A stretch of DNA of 64,000 nt. Origin: Bacteroidales bacterium (GTDB lineage Bacteria > Bacteroidota > Bacteroidia > Bacteroidales > Bacteroidaceae). Below are positions 16,865-24,340 of this stretch, piece after piece (within the stretch, counting starts at the first letter, position 1; every line of letters starts with the position of its first letter). The stretch spans positions 111,297 to 175,296 of the forward strand of contig SUXS01000003.1 of the NCBI GenBank assembly GCA_015060865.1, in the 5' to 3' direction. Under the pieces are notes generated by a model. That model was not told where the DNA came from. It ran no database searches and was given only the letters and a program-made list of their open reading frames with translations. The position numbers were made by a program, and so were the translations under genes.

Positions 16865-18283
16865 ATGACAACAAATGACCTAATCGTTGCCATTGAGCTC
16901 GGTTCATCAAAGATAGCTGGAGCTGTAGGACGTAAACGTCCCGATGGCAGTCTGCAAGTGGTGGCATACGCAAGCGAGCCCGCCTCAGGTTTCGTGCGCC
17001 GCGGTGTGGTATACAACATCGATAAGACGGCCCAGTGCCTGACCGATCTCATCAATCGATTGGAGCCAGAACTCAGCAATGCCACCATAGAGCAGGCATA
17101 CGTGGGTGTAGGCGGGTATACGCTACACTCGGAACTGAATACTGTGGTACGCACTTTCGAGGAAGAGACGCGTGTGTCGGATGACATCGTCACTGGTATG
17201 GAAGAGGAGAATGCCATGAAACTGTATCCTGGACACAACATTTTGGTGATGGTGTCGCAGGAGTATAAGATAGGCAATAACTCTTTGAATGATCCTGTGG
17301 GCGTGAACTGCACGCGCATTGAGGGTAATTTTCTCAATATTTTGGCGCGTACGTCGGTGATGGACAACACGGGCAAGAGCTTCGAATTGGCCAAGGTGAA
17401 TATTGCCAATGACTCTATCGCTCCATTGGTGGCTGCCGATGTGCTGCTCACCGACAATGAGCGTCGCCAAGGATGTGTACTGGTAGACTTCGGTGCCGAC
17501 ACCACTACCGTATCGGTGTATAAGGGGGGCTATCTGCGCTTCCTCACCGTCATTCCTATGGGCGGACAGAACATTACACGCGACTTGTGCTCCTTGCAGC
17601 TCGATGAGCAGGAGGCCGAGCGCATCAAGCGCAACTATGGCTTAGTGTTCCCTGCATCAGCCGATGAGACCGTGCAAGTCGATGCCAGCCGCTCCATTGA
17701 GGTACGCAAGGTGCACGATGTCATCGAAGCCCGCTTCGAAGAGATCATGCTCAACGTGTGCCATCAGATAGAGGCCTCAGGCTATGAGCTCAAGAACCTC
17801 CTTGCCGGCGTAGTCTTCTGTGGTGGCGGCATCAACCTCAAGGGTATTGAGGGTGTGCTGACGCAGAAGTTCCAGTCTACCAAGATCCGTCTGGCACATG
17901 ACACAGCAGTACAGGTCGATTGGGATACCGCAACACATCCCGAGAATGGTACGCAAGGTGTACTCGTAGGTCTGCTGATGGCAGGCGAGGAGACCTGCTT
18001 CCAGGAGGTACAGATGGAGATTCAGCCCGAAGACTACAAGGCTGCCGTACCGGGCGAGCTCTTTACCGATGAGGGCGAAAGTGCTCAGGAAGAGCGTGAC
18101 CGCAAACGCATGGAGGAGCTTCAGCGCAAGCGCGAGGAGGCTGTCAAGCGTGCGCAGGAGGGAAAAGAGAAGCAGAAGGGTTTCCTCTCGGGTATCATGA
18201 AGAAGATAAAGTCTGTGGGCGAGAAGTTCGAAGAGGGAATCGGCGAGTTCCTGGCTGATGAGGATAACAATGATAACAATTAA
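16865..18283 (+). CDS. ftsA: Cell division protein FtsA
   Basis: This 472-aa protein of the actin-like ATPase family has I-E-L-G-S-S-K-I-A as phosphate loop 1 and V-D-F-G-A-D-T-T as phosphate loop 2. Its C-terminal charged linker leads to a probable amphipathic membrane-binding helix (G-F-L-S-G-I-M-K-K-I-K-S-V). It anchors FtsZ filaments to the inner membrane. It is followed directly by ftsZ. In most Bacteroidetes ftsQ and murC precede ftsA; here the upstream neighbour is a divergent alpha-2-macroglobulin gene, so the division cluster is interrupted. Confidence 0.97.
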   Translation: MTTNDLIVAIELGSSKIAGAVGRKRPDGSLQVVAYASEPASGFVRRGVVYNIDKTAQCLTDLINRLEPELSNATIEQAYVGVGGYTLHSELNTVVRTFEEETRVSDDIVTGMEEENAMKLYPGHNILVMVSQEYKIGNNSLNDPVGVNCTRIEGNFLNILARTSVMDNTGKSFELAKVNIANDSIAPLVAADVLLTDNERRQGCVLVDFGADTTTVSVYKGGYLRFLTVIPMGGQNITRDLCSLQLDEQEAERIKRNYGLVFPASADETVQVDASRSIEVRKVHDVIEARFEEIMLNVCHQIEASGYELKNLLAGVVFCGGGINLKGIEGVLTQKFQSTKIRLAHDTAVQVDWDTATHPENGTQGVLVGLLMAGEETCFQEVQMEIQPEDYKAAVPGELFTDEGESAQEERDRKRMEELQRKREEAVKRAQEGKEKQKGFLSGIMKKIKSVGEKFEEGIGEFLADEDNNDNN

Positions 18284-18293
18284 TAATAGCACT

Positions 18294-19568
18294 ATGAACG
18301 ATAACGATATTATGCCATTTGATCTGCCAACCGAGGCTCCCAAAATCATCAAAGTGATAGGTGTAGGCGGTGGCGGAGGTAATGCCGTGAAAAACATGTA
18401 CCGCACAGGCATTCAGGATGTGTCATTCGTCTTGTGCAATACCGACAACCAGGCATTGGCCAAGTCGGAGATCCCCGTCAAACTGCAGATTGGTCGCAAC
18501 ACGACCAAGGGTCTCGGTGCCGGTAATGACCCCAATGTGGCCCGTCAGGCTGCTGAGGAGAACATCGAGGATATACGCAAGCAGTTCCAAGATGGTACGG
18601 AGATGGTATTCATCACCGCAGGTATGGGTGGTGGTACGGGTACCGGTGCCGCTCCCGTCGTGGCGCGTGTAGCCAAGGAGTCAGGTGTGCTCACCGTGGG
18701 CGTGGTCACCATACCCTTCAAGTTTGAGTTGCGCCCCAAGATTGTGCAGGCACTCAAGGGTGTCGATGCCATCTCCAAGCATGTCGATGCGTTGCTTGTC
18801 ATCAACAACGAACGCCTCTTCGAGATATACCCCAACCTCAAGGTGAGCGAAGGCTTCCGCCGCGTCGACGACACGCTGACCATTGCTGTGAAGAGTATCT
18901 CTGAAATTATCACTACGGAGGGAACCATCAACCTCGACTTCCGCGATGTGAGCAAAGTGCTGCGCAATGGTGGTGTGGCCATCATGAGCTACGGCACCGG
19001 TAAGGGCGAAAAGCGCCTGGCCGAGGCCATCGAGAATGCTCTGCACTCACCGCTACTCAATGACAACGACATCTACAACTCCAAGAAGATACTCTTCAAC
19101 ATCTACGACAGCCCCAAGCATCCGCTGGTGGTGGAAGAGATGGAGGAGATTGGCCGCTTCACCGACAAGTTCCTCAGCAAGGATATCGAGGTCATCTGGG
19201 GTATGGCCACCGATGAGTCGCTCGACGAGGAGGTGAAGATCACCATCCTTGCCACCGGCTTCGGCGTGAGCAACATTCCCGGCATGAACACTACCATCGA
19301 GGTGAACAATGCCCCTGAAGAGAAGCATGAGGAGACCCCCGAGGAGAGAGCCGAGCGCCAGCAGCAGGAGGAGAAGGACAAGGAGATGATATCCAAGTAC
19401 TATGGCGACAATAACCTCGCTGCCAAGCGCACTATCCACTCCTTCGTGATGGAGGGCGACGACCTTTTCAATGACGACCTCATCGATGCCATCGACTCCC
19501 TGCCTACCTACCTGCGCACCAAGCAGGATTTGGCAGACTTGGCGGCACGGAGAAAGGAGGCTTTTTAA
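18294..19568 (+). CDS. ftsZ: Cell division protein FtsZ
   Basis: The tubulin-like GTPase has the signature G-G-G-T-G-T-G-A-A-P, the N-terminal G-V-G-G-G-G-N-A loop, and a charged, Glu-rich linker (about residues 340-370) before the C-terminal tail with L-P-T-Y-L-R. ATG at 18294 gives 424 aa and follows the ftsA stop by 10 bp. An in-frame ATG at 18258 would add 12 residues and overlap ftsA, and has no conserved sequence. FtsZ forms the division ring and is recruited to the membrane by FtsA. Confidence 0.97.
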   Translation: MNDNDIMPFDLPTEAPKIIKVIGVGGGGGNAVKNMYRTGIQDVSFVLCNTDNQALAKSEIPVKLQIGRNTTKGLGAGNDPNVARQAAEENIEDIRKQFQDGTEMVFITAGMGGGTGTGAAPVVARVAKESGVLTVGVVTIPFKFELRPKIVQALKGVDAISKHVDALLVINNERLFEIYPNLKVSEGFRRVDDTLTIAVKSISEIITTEGTINLDFRDVSKVLRNGGVAIMSYGTGKGEKRLAEAIENALHSPLLNDNDIYNSKKILFNIYDSPKHPLVVEEMEEIGRFTDKFLSKDIEVIWGMATDESLDEEVKITILATGFGVSNIPGMNTTIEVNNAPEEKHEETPEERAERQQQEEKDKEMISKYYGDNNLAAKRTIHSFVMEGDDLFNDDLIDAIDSLPTYLRTKQDLADLAARRKEAF

Positions 19569-19570
19569 TA

Positions 19571-19680
19571 GTAAAAAGGAGTTAGAAGTAGATAAATGGA
19601 GTTAAAGGCAAATGCCCTTACGCGCGAATAAACTATTAGCCTTTATCTCCCCCAAGAGCGAAGTGATAACTCCCTATAAT
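19571..19680. repeat. Intergenic palindromic repeat, family 1, copy A
   Basis: About 110 bp between ftsZ and the YqeY-like gene. It begins GGAGTT and GGAGTTAAAGGCAAAT, has ACGCGCGAA at its centre, and ends with ATTAGCCTTTATCTCC. Copy B is at 20164-20275 and an inverted copy C at 48325-48440. The halves are complementary (GGAGTTAAAGGC versus GCCTTTATCTCC), so transcripts would fold into a long hairpin. Confidence 0.75.
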
Positions 19681-19708
19681 TACACTAACTACATAAGAAA
19701 AAATAAAT

Positions 19709-20158
19709 ATGAACCTATTCGACCAAATCAGCAACGATATCAAGGAGGCGATGAAAGCTCGTGACAAGGTGCGCCTCGAAGCATTACGCAATGTAAAGAA
19801 GTATTTCCTTGAGGCAAAGACCGCTCCCGGCGCAGCCGATGAGCTTGCCGATGATGCAGCCCTCAAGATTATCCAGAAACTGGTGAAGCAGGGCAAGGAC
19901 TCTGCCGCCCTTTACACCGAGCAGGGCCGTGCCGACCTCGCCGAAGCCGAATTGGCACAGGTAGCCGCCATCGAGGTTTACCTACCCAAGCAGATGACCG
20001 AGGAGGAACTTACTGCTGCCCTTCAGAGCATCATCGCCGAGACAGGTGCTGCAGGCCCCAAGGATATGGGTCGCGTGATGGGTGTCGCCACCAAGCAGTT
20101 GGCTGGCCGTGCCGAAGGACGCGCCATCTCAGCCAAGGTAAAGGAACTGCTCGGCTAG
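19709..20158 (+). CDS. GatB/YqeY domain protein
   Basis: The 149-aa protein matches the YqeY family in length: F-D-Q-I-S-N-D-I-K-E-A-M-K-A-R-D at the start, V-E-A-L/R-N-V-K-K in the first helix, and E-V-Y-L-P-K-Q-M-T-E-E-E-L in the middle. The domain resembles the tRNA-binding C-terminal part of GatB, but the role of the free protein is not established. Adjacency to ftsZ is common in Bacteroidetes. Confidence 0.92.
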   Translation: MNLFDQISNDIKEAMKARDKVRLEALRNVKKYFLEAKTAPGAADELADDAALKIIQKLVKQGKDSAALYTEQGRADLAEAELAQVAAIEVYLPKQMTEEELTAALQSIIAETGAAGPKDMGRVMGVATKQLAGRAEGRAISAKVKELLG

Positions 20159-20163
20159 TTTTT

Positions 20164-20275
20164 ATAGTAGATAAAAGGTGTAAAATGGAGATAAAGGTAG
20201 ATAACGTGCGCTAAACCAATGGCCTTTATCTCCCCTAACGAAGCGGAATGATAATAACTTCCTATAACCACATTT
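20164..20275. repeat. Intergenic palindromic repeat, family 1, copy B
   Basis: The arrangement is that of copy A: AAAATGGAGATAAAGG on the left, ACGTGCGC at the centre, GGCCTTTATCTCCCC on the right. It is diverged from copy A outside these cores. It separates the YqeY-like gene from the DUF3467 gene. Confidence 0.7.
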
Positions 20276-20308
20276 AACAACACAATAAAATAACAAACCA
20301 ACATCATA

Positions 20309-20623
20309 ATGGAAAACAAGAAACCCGAAAACCAGCTTCAAATAGAACTGAAGGAAGATGTAGCCCAGGGCGTTTACTGCAACCTTGCAGTCATCTCACA
20401 TTCATCGTCAGAGTTTATCATGGATCTCATTCGTGTACTCCCGGGTTTACCCAAAGCACAGGTGAAGTCACGTATTATTCTTACCCCCGAGCATGCTATG
20501 CGCTTAATGCTTGCCTTGCAGGACAACCTCAAAAAGTATGAGACCACTTTCGGTCCTATCCGCCTACCCGAACAGAAAGGGACTTATGTCCCTCGCTTGA
20601 GTGACTTCAAAGGTGAGGCGTAA
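20309..20623 (+). CDS. DUF3467 protein
   Basis: The 104-aa protein follows the DUF3467 pattern: an N-terminal I-E-L-K-E-D-V-A-Q-G-x-Y-C-N-L segment, S-S-E-F-I-M-D-L-I-R-V-L-P, and T-P-E-H-A-M-R-L-x-x-A-L-x-D-N. It is small, soluble and conserved in Bacteroidetes, with unknown function. It lies 17 bp before the TTG preceding argS and may be co-transcribed with it. Confidence 0.9.
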   Translation: MENKKPENQLQIELKEDVAQGVYCNLAVISHSSSEFIMDLIRVLPGLPKAQVKSRIILTPEHAMRLMLALQDNLKKYETTFGPIRLPEQKGTYVPRLSDFKGEA

Positions 20624-20667
20624 ACTTCAAGTGTTTTAAATTGACAGACGTAAGCTTCATAGATAAT

Positions 20668-22452
20668 ATGATAGAAGAACAACTGGTAAAGAGTATCGTG
20701 GGTGCGATACATGCACTGTACGGACAGGCGGTAGAGCCTGCACAGATACAGCTGCAGAAGACAAAGAAAGAGTTTGAGGGTCATCTGACGCTCGTCGTGT
20801 TCCCCTTCTTGCGTACCTCACGCAAGGGTCCCGAGCAGACGGCCCAAGAGATAGGTGAATATTTGGCAGCCAACGAACCGATGGTACAGGCGTTCAATGT
20901 CATTAAGGGATTCCTCAATATCACCATCTCCGCATCGGCATGGGTGGAGCTGCTCGGCACGATCGATAGCGATGCCAAGTATGGCTTGCAGACTCCCACA
21001 GAGAACTCTCCGCTGGTGATGATCGAGTACTCATCGCCCAATACCAACAAACCCCTTCACCTGGGCCACGTGCGCAACAACCTCCTGGGCTATGCGCTGG
21101 CCAACATCATGGAGGCCAACGGCAACCGCGTGGTGAAGACCAACATCGTGAACGACCGCGGCATACACATCTGCAAGTCGATGCTGGCATGGCAGAAGTA
21201 TGGCGAGGGTGAGACCCCCGAAACATCGGGTAAGAAGGGCGACCACCTCATCGGCGACTACTACGTGGCTTTCGATAAGCACTACAAGGCCGAGGTGGCC
21301 GAGATTATGGAGCGCGAGGGCTGCACCAAGGAGGAGGCAGAGGCCAAGTCGCCCCTGATGGCCGAGGCACGCGAGATGCTTGTGAAGTGGGAGGCTGGTG
21401 ACCCCGAGGTGCGCGGCCTGTGGCAGATGATGAACGAGTGGGTATACGCCGGATTCGACGAGACATACAAGATGATGGGCGTAGACTTCGACAAGATATA
21501 CTACGAATCGCAGACCTACCTCGAAGGCAAGGAGAAGGTGATGGAGGGCTTGGACAAGGGCTTCTTCTTTCGTAAGGAGGATGGCTCCGTATGGGCCGAC
21601 CTCACCGGTGAGGGCCTCGACCACAAGCTCCTGCTCCGTAGCGACGGCACATCGGTATACATGACACAGGATATCGGTACCGCCAAGCTGCGCTTCCAGG
21701 ACTACCCCATCAACAAGATGATCTACGTGGTGGGCAACGAGCAGAACTACCACTTCCAGGTGCTCTCTATCCTGCTCGACAAGCTTGGCTTCGATTGGGG
21801 CAAGGACCTCGTGCACTTCTCGTACGGCATGGTAGAGCTGCCCGAGGGCAAGATGAAGAGCCGCGAAGGCACCGTAGTGGATGCCGACGACCTCATGGCC
21901 GAGATGATAGCCACCGCACGCGACACCTCGAAGGAGCTGGGCAAACTCGACGGACTCACCGCCGAAGAGGCCGAGGACATCGCCCGTATCGTAGGACTCG
22001 GTGCACTCAAGTACTTCATCCTTAAGGTTGATGCCCGCAAGAACATGACCTTCAACCCCAAGGAGTCTATCGACTTCAACGGCAACACAGGTCCCTTCAT
22101 CCAGTACACCTATGCCCGCATCCAGTCTATCCTGCGCAAAGCAGCGGATGTTCAATTGACAATTGACAATGCACAATTGACAATTAATGAGAAGGAGATG
22201 GCATTGATACAGAAGCTGGCCGAGTTCCCCGCCGTAGTGAAGGAGGCAGGCGTAAGCTACACCCCCTCGGTGATTGCCAACTATGTATACGACCTCGTGA
22301 AGGAGTTCAATCAGTTCTACCACGACTACAGCATCCTGCGTGAGGAGGACGAAGCTGTGAAGCGCTTCCGCCTCGTGCTCTCGGCCAACGTGGCCAAGAT
22401 CATCCGCTTGGGCATGGGATTGCTCGGCATCGAGGTGCCTGATAGAATGTAA
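20668..22452 (+). CDS. argS: Arginyl-tRNA synthetase
   Basis: This class I aminoacyl-tRNA synthetase (594 aa from ATG 20668) has an N-terminal Add1 domain, the HIGH motif as H-L-G-H in P-L-H-L-G-H-V-R-N-N, and K-M-K-S-R-E-G as the KMSKS equivalent. A C-terminal anticodon-binding DALR helix bundle follows. The ATG at 20668 matches homologous starts (M-x-x-E-x-x-L-V-x-S-I); a TTG at 20641 would add nine residues of no obvious conservation. Near residue 500, at the junction leading into the DALR domain, there is an in-frame copy of an intergenic repeat (see 22153-22190) that encodes Q-L-T-I-D-N-A-Q-L-T-I-N-E. Confidence 0.97.
   Translation: MIEEQLVKSIVGAIHALYGQAVEPAQIQLQKTKKEFEGHLTLVVFPFLRTSRKGPEQTAQEIGEYLAANEPMVQAFNVIKGFLNITISASAWVELLGTIDSDAKYGLQTPTENSPLVMIEYSSPNTNKPLHLGHVRNNLLGYALANIMEANGNRVVKTNIVNDRGIHICKSMLAWQKYGEGETPETSGKKGDHLIGDYYVAFDKHYKAEVAEIMEREGCTKEEAEAKSPLMAEAREMLVKWEAGDPEVRGLWQMMNEWVYAGFDETYKMMGVDFDKIYYESQTYLEGKEKVMEGLDKGFFFRKEDGSVWADLTGEGLDHKLLLRSDGTSVYMTQDIGTAKLRFQDYPINKMIYVVGNEQNYHFQVLSILLDKLGFDWGKDLVHFSYGMVELPEGKMKSREGTVVDADDLMAEMIATARDTSKELGKLDGLTAEEAEDIARIVGLGALKYFILKVDARKNMTFNPKESIDFNGNTGPFIQYTYARIQSILRKAADVQLTIDNAQLTINEKEMALIQKLAEFPAVVKEAGVSYTPSVIANYVYDLVKEFNQFYHDYSILREEDEAVKRFRLVLSANVAKIIRLGMGLLGIEVPDRM
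22153..22190 (+). repeat. In-frame CAATTGACAATT-type repeat inside argS
   Basis: Within argS the DNA reads as near-tandem CAATTGACAATT / GCACAATTGACAATT units. The same units occur in clearly non-coding DNA at 48939-48971. The segment is a multiple of three, adds a short Q-L-T-I repeat, and lies between the catalytic body and the anticodon-binding domain. Confidence 0.8.
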
Positions 22453-22454
22453 TT

Positions 22455-22545
22455 AGTTAGGAGTTAGGAATTAGGAGTTTTTGCTCCGTGCTATGCATCC
22501 GCTCGGATGGCAACTCCTAACTCCTAATTCCTAACTCCTATTATT
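22455..22545. repeat. Inverted heptamer-type repeat with short centre (cargo-less copy)
   Basis: TTAGGAG-type units (22456-22481) and CTCCTAA-type units (22511-22541) face each other around about 30 bp that contains TATGCATCCGCTCGGATGGC. The boundaries resemble those enclosing the four-helix-bundle gene at 6434-6933 (TATGCATGCGGAT on the left, GGCAACTCC on the right), but here no gene lies between. Confidence 0.8.
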
Positions 22546-22551
22546 TTGCCC

Positions 22552-23202
22552 ATGGCAAAAGGAAAGAAATTCTACGTCGTTTGGAGCGGTCTCAATCCCG
22601 GCATCTATCACAGCTGGGACGATTGTCAGGCGCAGATAAAAGGCGTCAAGGGCGCGGTATACAAGTCCTTCGACTCGAAGGAGGAGGCCGAGCGTGCCTA
22701 CGCCTCACCGGCATATGAATATGTGAAGAGATCCCCCTCTAAAAGCTCGCAAGCGAGACTCCTCGGGGGAGATAAATCTCCTTTCGTCGCAACCGACGCT
22801 CCTTCCGTTTCGGCCCTCGCCGTCGATGCTGCCTGCAGCGGCAATCCTGGCCCCATGGAGTATCGTGGTGTATACCTTGGCGACGGCAAGGAGATATTCC
22901 ACTTCGGCCCCGTACACGGCACAAACAATATCGGCGAGTTTCTCGCCATTGTACACGCCCTCGCACTGCTCGACAAGCAGGGACTCAAGATGACCATCTA
23001 CAGCGACAGTCGCACCGCCATCAGTTGGGTACGCAAGAAATGCTGCAAGACACAACTCGAACGTACCGAGCAGACCGAACAGCTATTCCAGCTCATCGAA
23101 CGCGCCGAAGCATGGCTCAAGGCACACCGCGTGACCAATCCTATCGTCAAATGGGAAACCGACCAGTGGGGCGAGATACCTGCCGACTTTGGCAGAAAAT
23201 AA
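22552..23202 (+). CDS. rnhA: Ribonuclease H with viroplasmin-type N-terminal domain
   Basis: ATG at 22552 gives 216 aa. Residues 1-60 form the caulimovirus viroplasmin-like domain (K-K-F-Y-V-V-W-S-G-x-x-P-G-I-Y), which binds RNA-DNA hybrids. Residues about 85-216 form the RNase H fold with acidic residues in V-D-A-A-C-S-G-N-P-G-P, I-G-E-F-L-A-I and I-Y-S-D-S-R. It degrades the RNA strand of hybrids. The linker (about residues 60-82, S-P-S-K-S-S-Q-A-R-L-L-G-G-D) is encoded by a palindromic, repeat-like DNA stretch at 22733-22771. A terminator hairpin follows at 23236-23274. Confidence 0.94.
   Translation: MAKGKKFYVVWSGLNPGIYHSWDDCQAQIKGVKGAVYKSFDSKEEAERAYASPAYEYVKRSPSKSSQARLLGGDKSPFVATDAPSVSALAVDAACSGNPGPMEYRGVYLGDGKEIFHFGPVHGTNNIGEFLAIVHALALLDKQGLKMTIYSDSRTAISWVRKKCCKTQLERTEQTEQLFQLIERAEAWLKAHRVTNPIVKWETDQWGEIPADFGRK
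22733..22771 (+). repeat. In-frame palindromic repeat in the rnhA linker
   Basis: The segment begins CCCCCTCTAAAAG, passes through the perfect inner palindrome CTCGCAAGCGAG and ends CTCCTCGGGGGAG, so its ends are complementary. It codes for the loop between two domains. A related CCCCCTAGAGGG...TTAGAGGAGG segment lies inside polA at 39421-39446. Confidence 0.65.
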
Positions 23203-23235
23203 TCAAAAAGAGATAACACTTTGTTATGCTTTCGT

Positions 23236-23274
23236 AAAAAAGAGTCGTGGCATACAGTACCTACGACTTTTTTA
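23236..23274 (+). terminator. Rho-independent terminator after rnhA
   Basis: The stem AAAAAAGAGTCGTGG / CCTACGACTTTTTT surrounds a 9-nt loop and ends in a T run. The A-rich left side would also let it work on the other strand. Confidence 0.75.
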
Positions 23275-23275
23275 T

Positions 23276-23283
23276 TACCTTTG
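23276..23283 (+). promoter_or_regulatory. -7 promoter element for the SDR gene
   Basis: TACCTTTG fits TAnnTTTG and lies just behind the rnhA terminator, 44 nt before the next start codon. The -33 region overlaps the terminator stem. Confidence 0.6.
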
Positions 23284-23326
23284 CGACATCAAACTTTGAA
23301 ATAAAGAAAGATAACAATACTGTATT

Positions 23327-24139
23327 ATGAACGAACTTTTCAACATTAAAGATCGCGTAGTCGTCCTCACAGGCGGTACAGGCGTGTTAGGCAAGGCTAT
23401 TGCCCTGTATTTGGCTAAGCAAGGAGCCAAAGTTGTGGTAATGGGTCGCCGCGTAGAGGCTGGCGAAGCCATCGTGAAGCAGATCCGCGAAGAGGGCGGT
23501 AAAGGCATGTTCCTCGTGACCGATGTGATGAACCAGGCCGTAGTGGAGCAGAACCTCGCCGATGTGCTGGCACGCTATGGCCGCGTGGATGCATTGCTCA
23601 ATGCAGCTGGTGGCAACATGCCCGGTGCTACGATAGCCCCCACAGGCACCTTCTTCGATCTCAAGCCCGAGGAGTTCCAGCGTGTGCTCGACCTCAACCT
23701 CACAGGCACCGTCATCCCCACTCAGGTATTTCTGCGCCCCATGGTAGAGCAGGGCAAGGGATGTGTGGTCAACTTTTCTTCTATGGCAGCCTTCCGCCCC
23801 ATGACCCGTGTGTGTGGCTATGCAGCAGCCAAGGCAGGCATCAGTAACTTCACCGCCTACATGGCTACCGAGGTAGCCTCGAAGTTTGGCGAGGGCATCC
23901 GCGTCAACGCCATCGCACCGGGGTTCTTCCTCACCGAACAGAACCGTACACTTCTCACCAATGAGGATGGCACATATACACAGCGCGGCACCGACGTGAT
24001 ACGCCAAACACCATTCAAACGCTTCGGACGTCCCGAGGAGCTGTGCGGCACCATCCACTACCTCATCAGCGATGCTTCGGCATTTGTAACAGGCACCGTA
24101 GCCGTTGTCGATGGTGGCTTCAATGTGTTTGCCATGTAA
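23327..24139 (+). CDS. Short-chain dehydrogenase, D-mannonate/fructuronate oxidoreductase type
   Basis: This 270-aa classical SDR has T-G-G-T-G-V-L-G as the NAD(P) loop, N-A-A-G-G after beta-4, and the catalytic Ser-Tyr-Lys with Y-A-A-A-K. The specific segments G-G-N-M-P-G-A, F-S-S-M-A-A-F-R-P-M-T-R-V and the C-terminal G-G-F-N-V-F resemble Bacteroidetes SDRs annotated as D-mannonate oxidoreductases, which interconvert fructuronate and mannonate in uronate catabolism. The exact substrate is an inference. The gene is alone between two terminators. Confidence 0.85.
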   Translation: MNELFNIKDRVVVLTGGTGVLGKAIALYLAKQGAKVVVMGRRVEAGEAIVKQIREEGGKGMFLVTDVMNQAVVEQNLADVLARYGRVDALLNAAGGNMPGATIAPTGTFFDLKPEEFQRVLDLNLTGTVIPTQVFLRPMVEQGKGCVVNFSSMAAFRPMTRVCGYAAAKAGISNFTAYMATEVASKFGEGIRVNAIAPGFFLTEQNRTLLTNEDGTYTQRGTDVIRQTPFKRFGRPEELCGTIHYLISDASAFVTGTVAVVDGGFNVFAM

Positions 24140-24232
24140 AAGTAAATAGATGCAGAAACATATATATCGCACTTATTTGACAGAGCGATAAGCGATTCGA
24201 CTTCAGACTTAAACTTCATGCAGGACATGAAG

Positions 24233-24272
24233 AAAAAAAACCGATAAACATTCTGTTTCATCGGTTTTTTTT
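24233..24272. terminator. Bidirectional terminator between the SDR gene and gyrB
   Basis: The arms CCGATAAACA and TGTTTCATCGG form a stem with a one-base bulge. It is flanked by A8 on the left and T9 on the right. Confidence 0.8.
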
Positions 24273-24274
24273 TG

Positions 24275-24282
24275 TATTTTTG
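24275..24282 (+). promoter_or_regulatory. -7 promoter element for gyrB
   Basis: TATTTTTG fits TAnnTTTG and lies 59 nt before the gyrB ATG at 24341. Its position makes the in-frame upstream ATG at 24272 implausible as a start. Confidence 0.5.
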
Positions 24283-24340
24283 TTCCGTTTTAGGCTTTCC
24301 TTATAGGAAAGCTATAAAGTATAGAAATAAACAATTAAAC

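Noticed and set aside
18258..18293. Upstream ATG for ftsZ overlapping the ftsA end
   Set aside because: The added residues are not part of FtsZ and the ATG at 18294 follows the ftsA stop closely.
21031..22323. A 430-codon open frame on the minus strand opposite argS, and similar long antisense frames (854-1840, 5397-6269, 8129-8830)
   Set aside because: They lie opposite well-recognised genes, show no family features, and are explained by codon bias of the sense strand.
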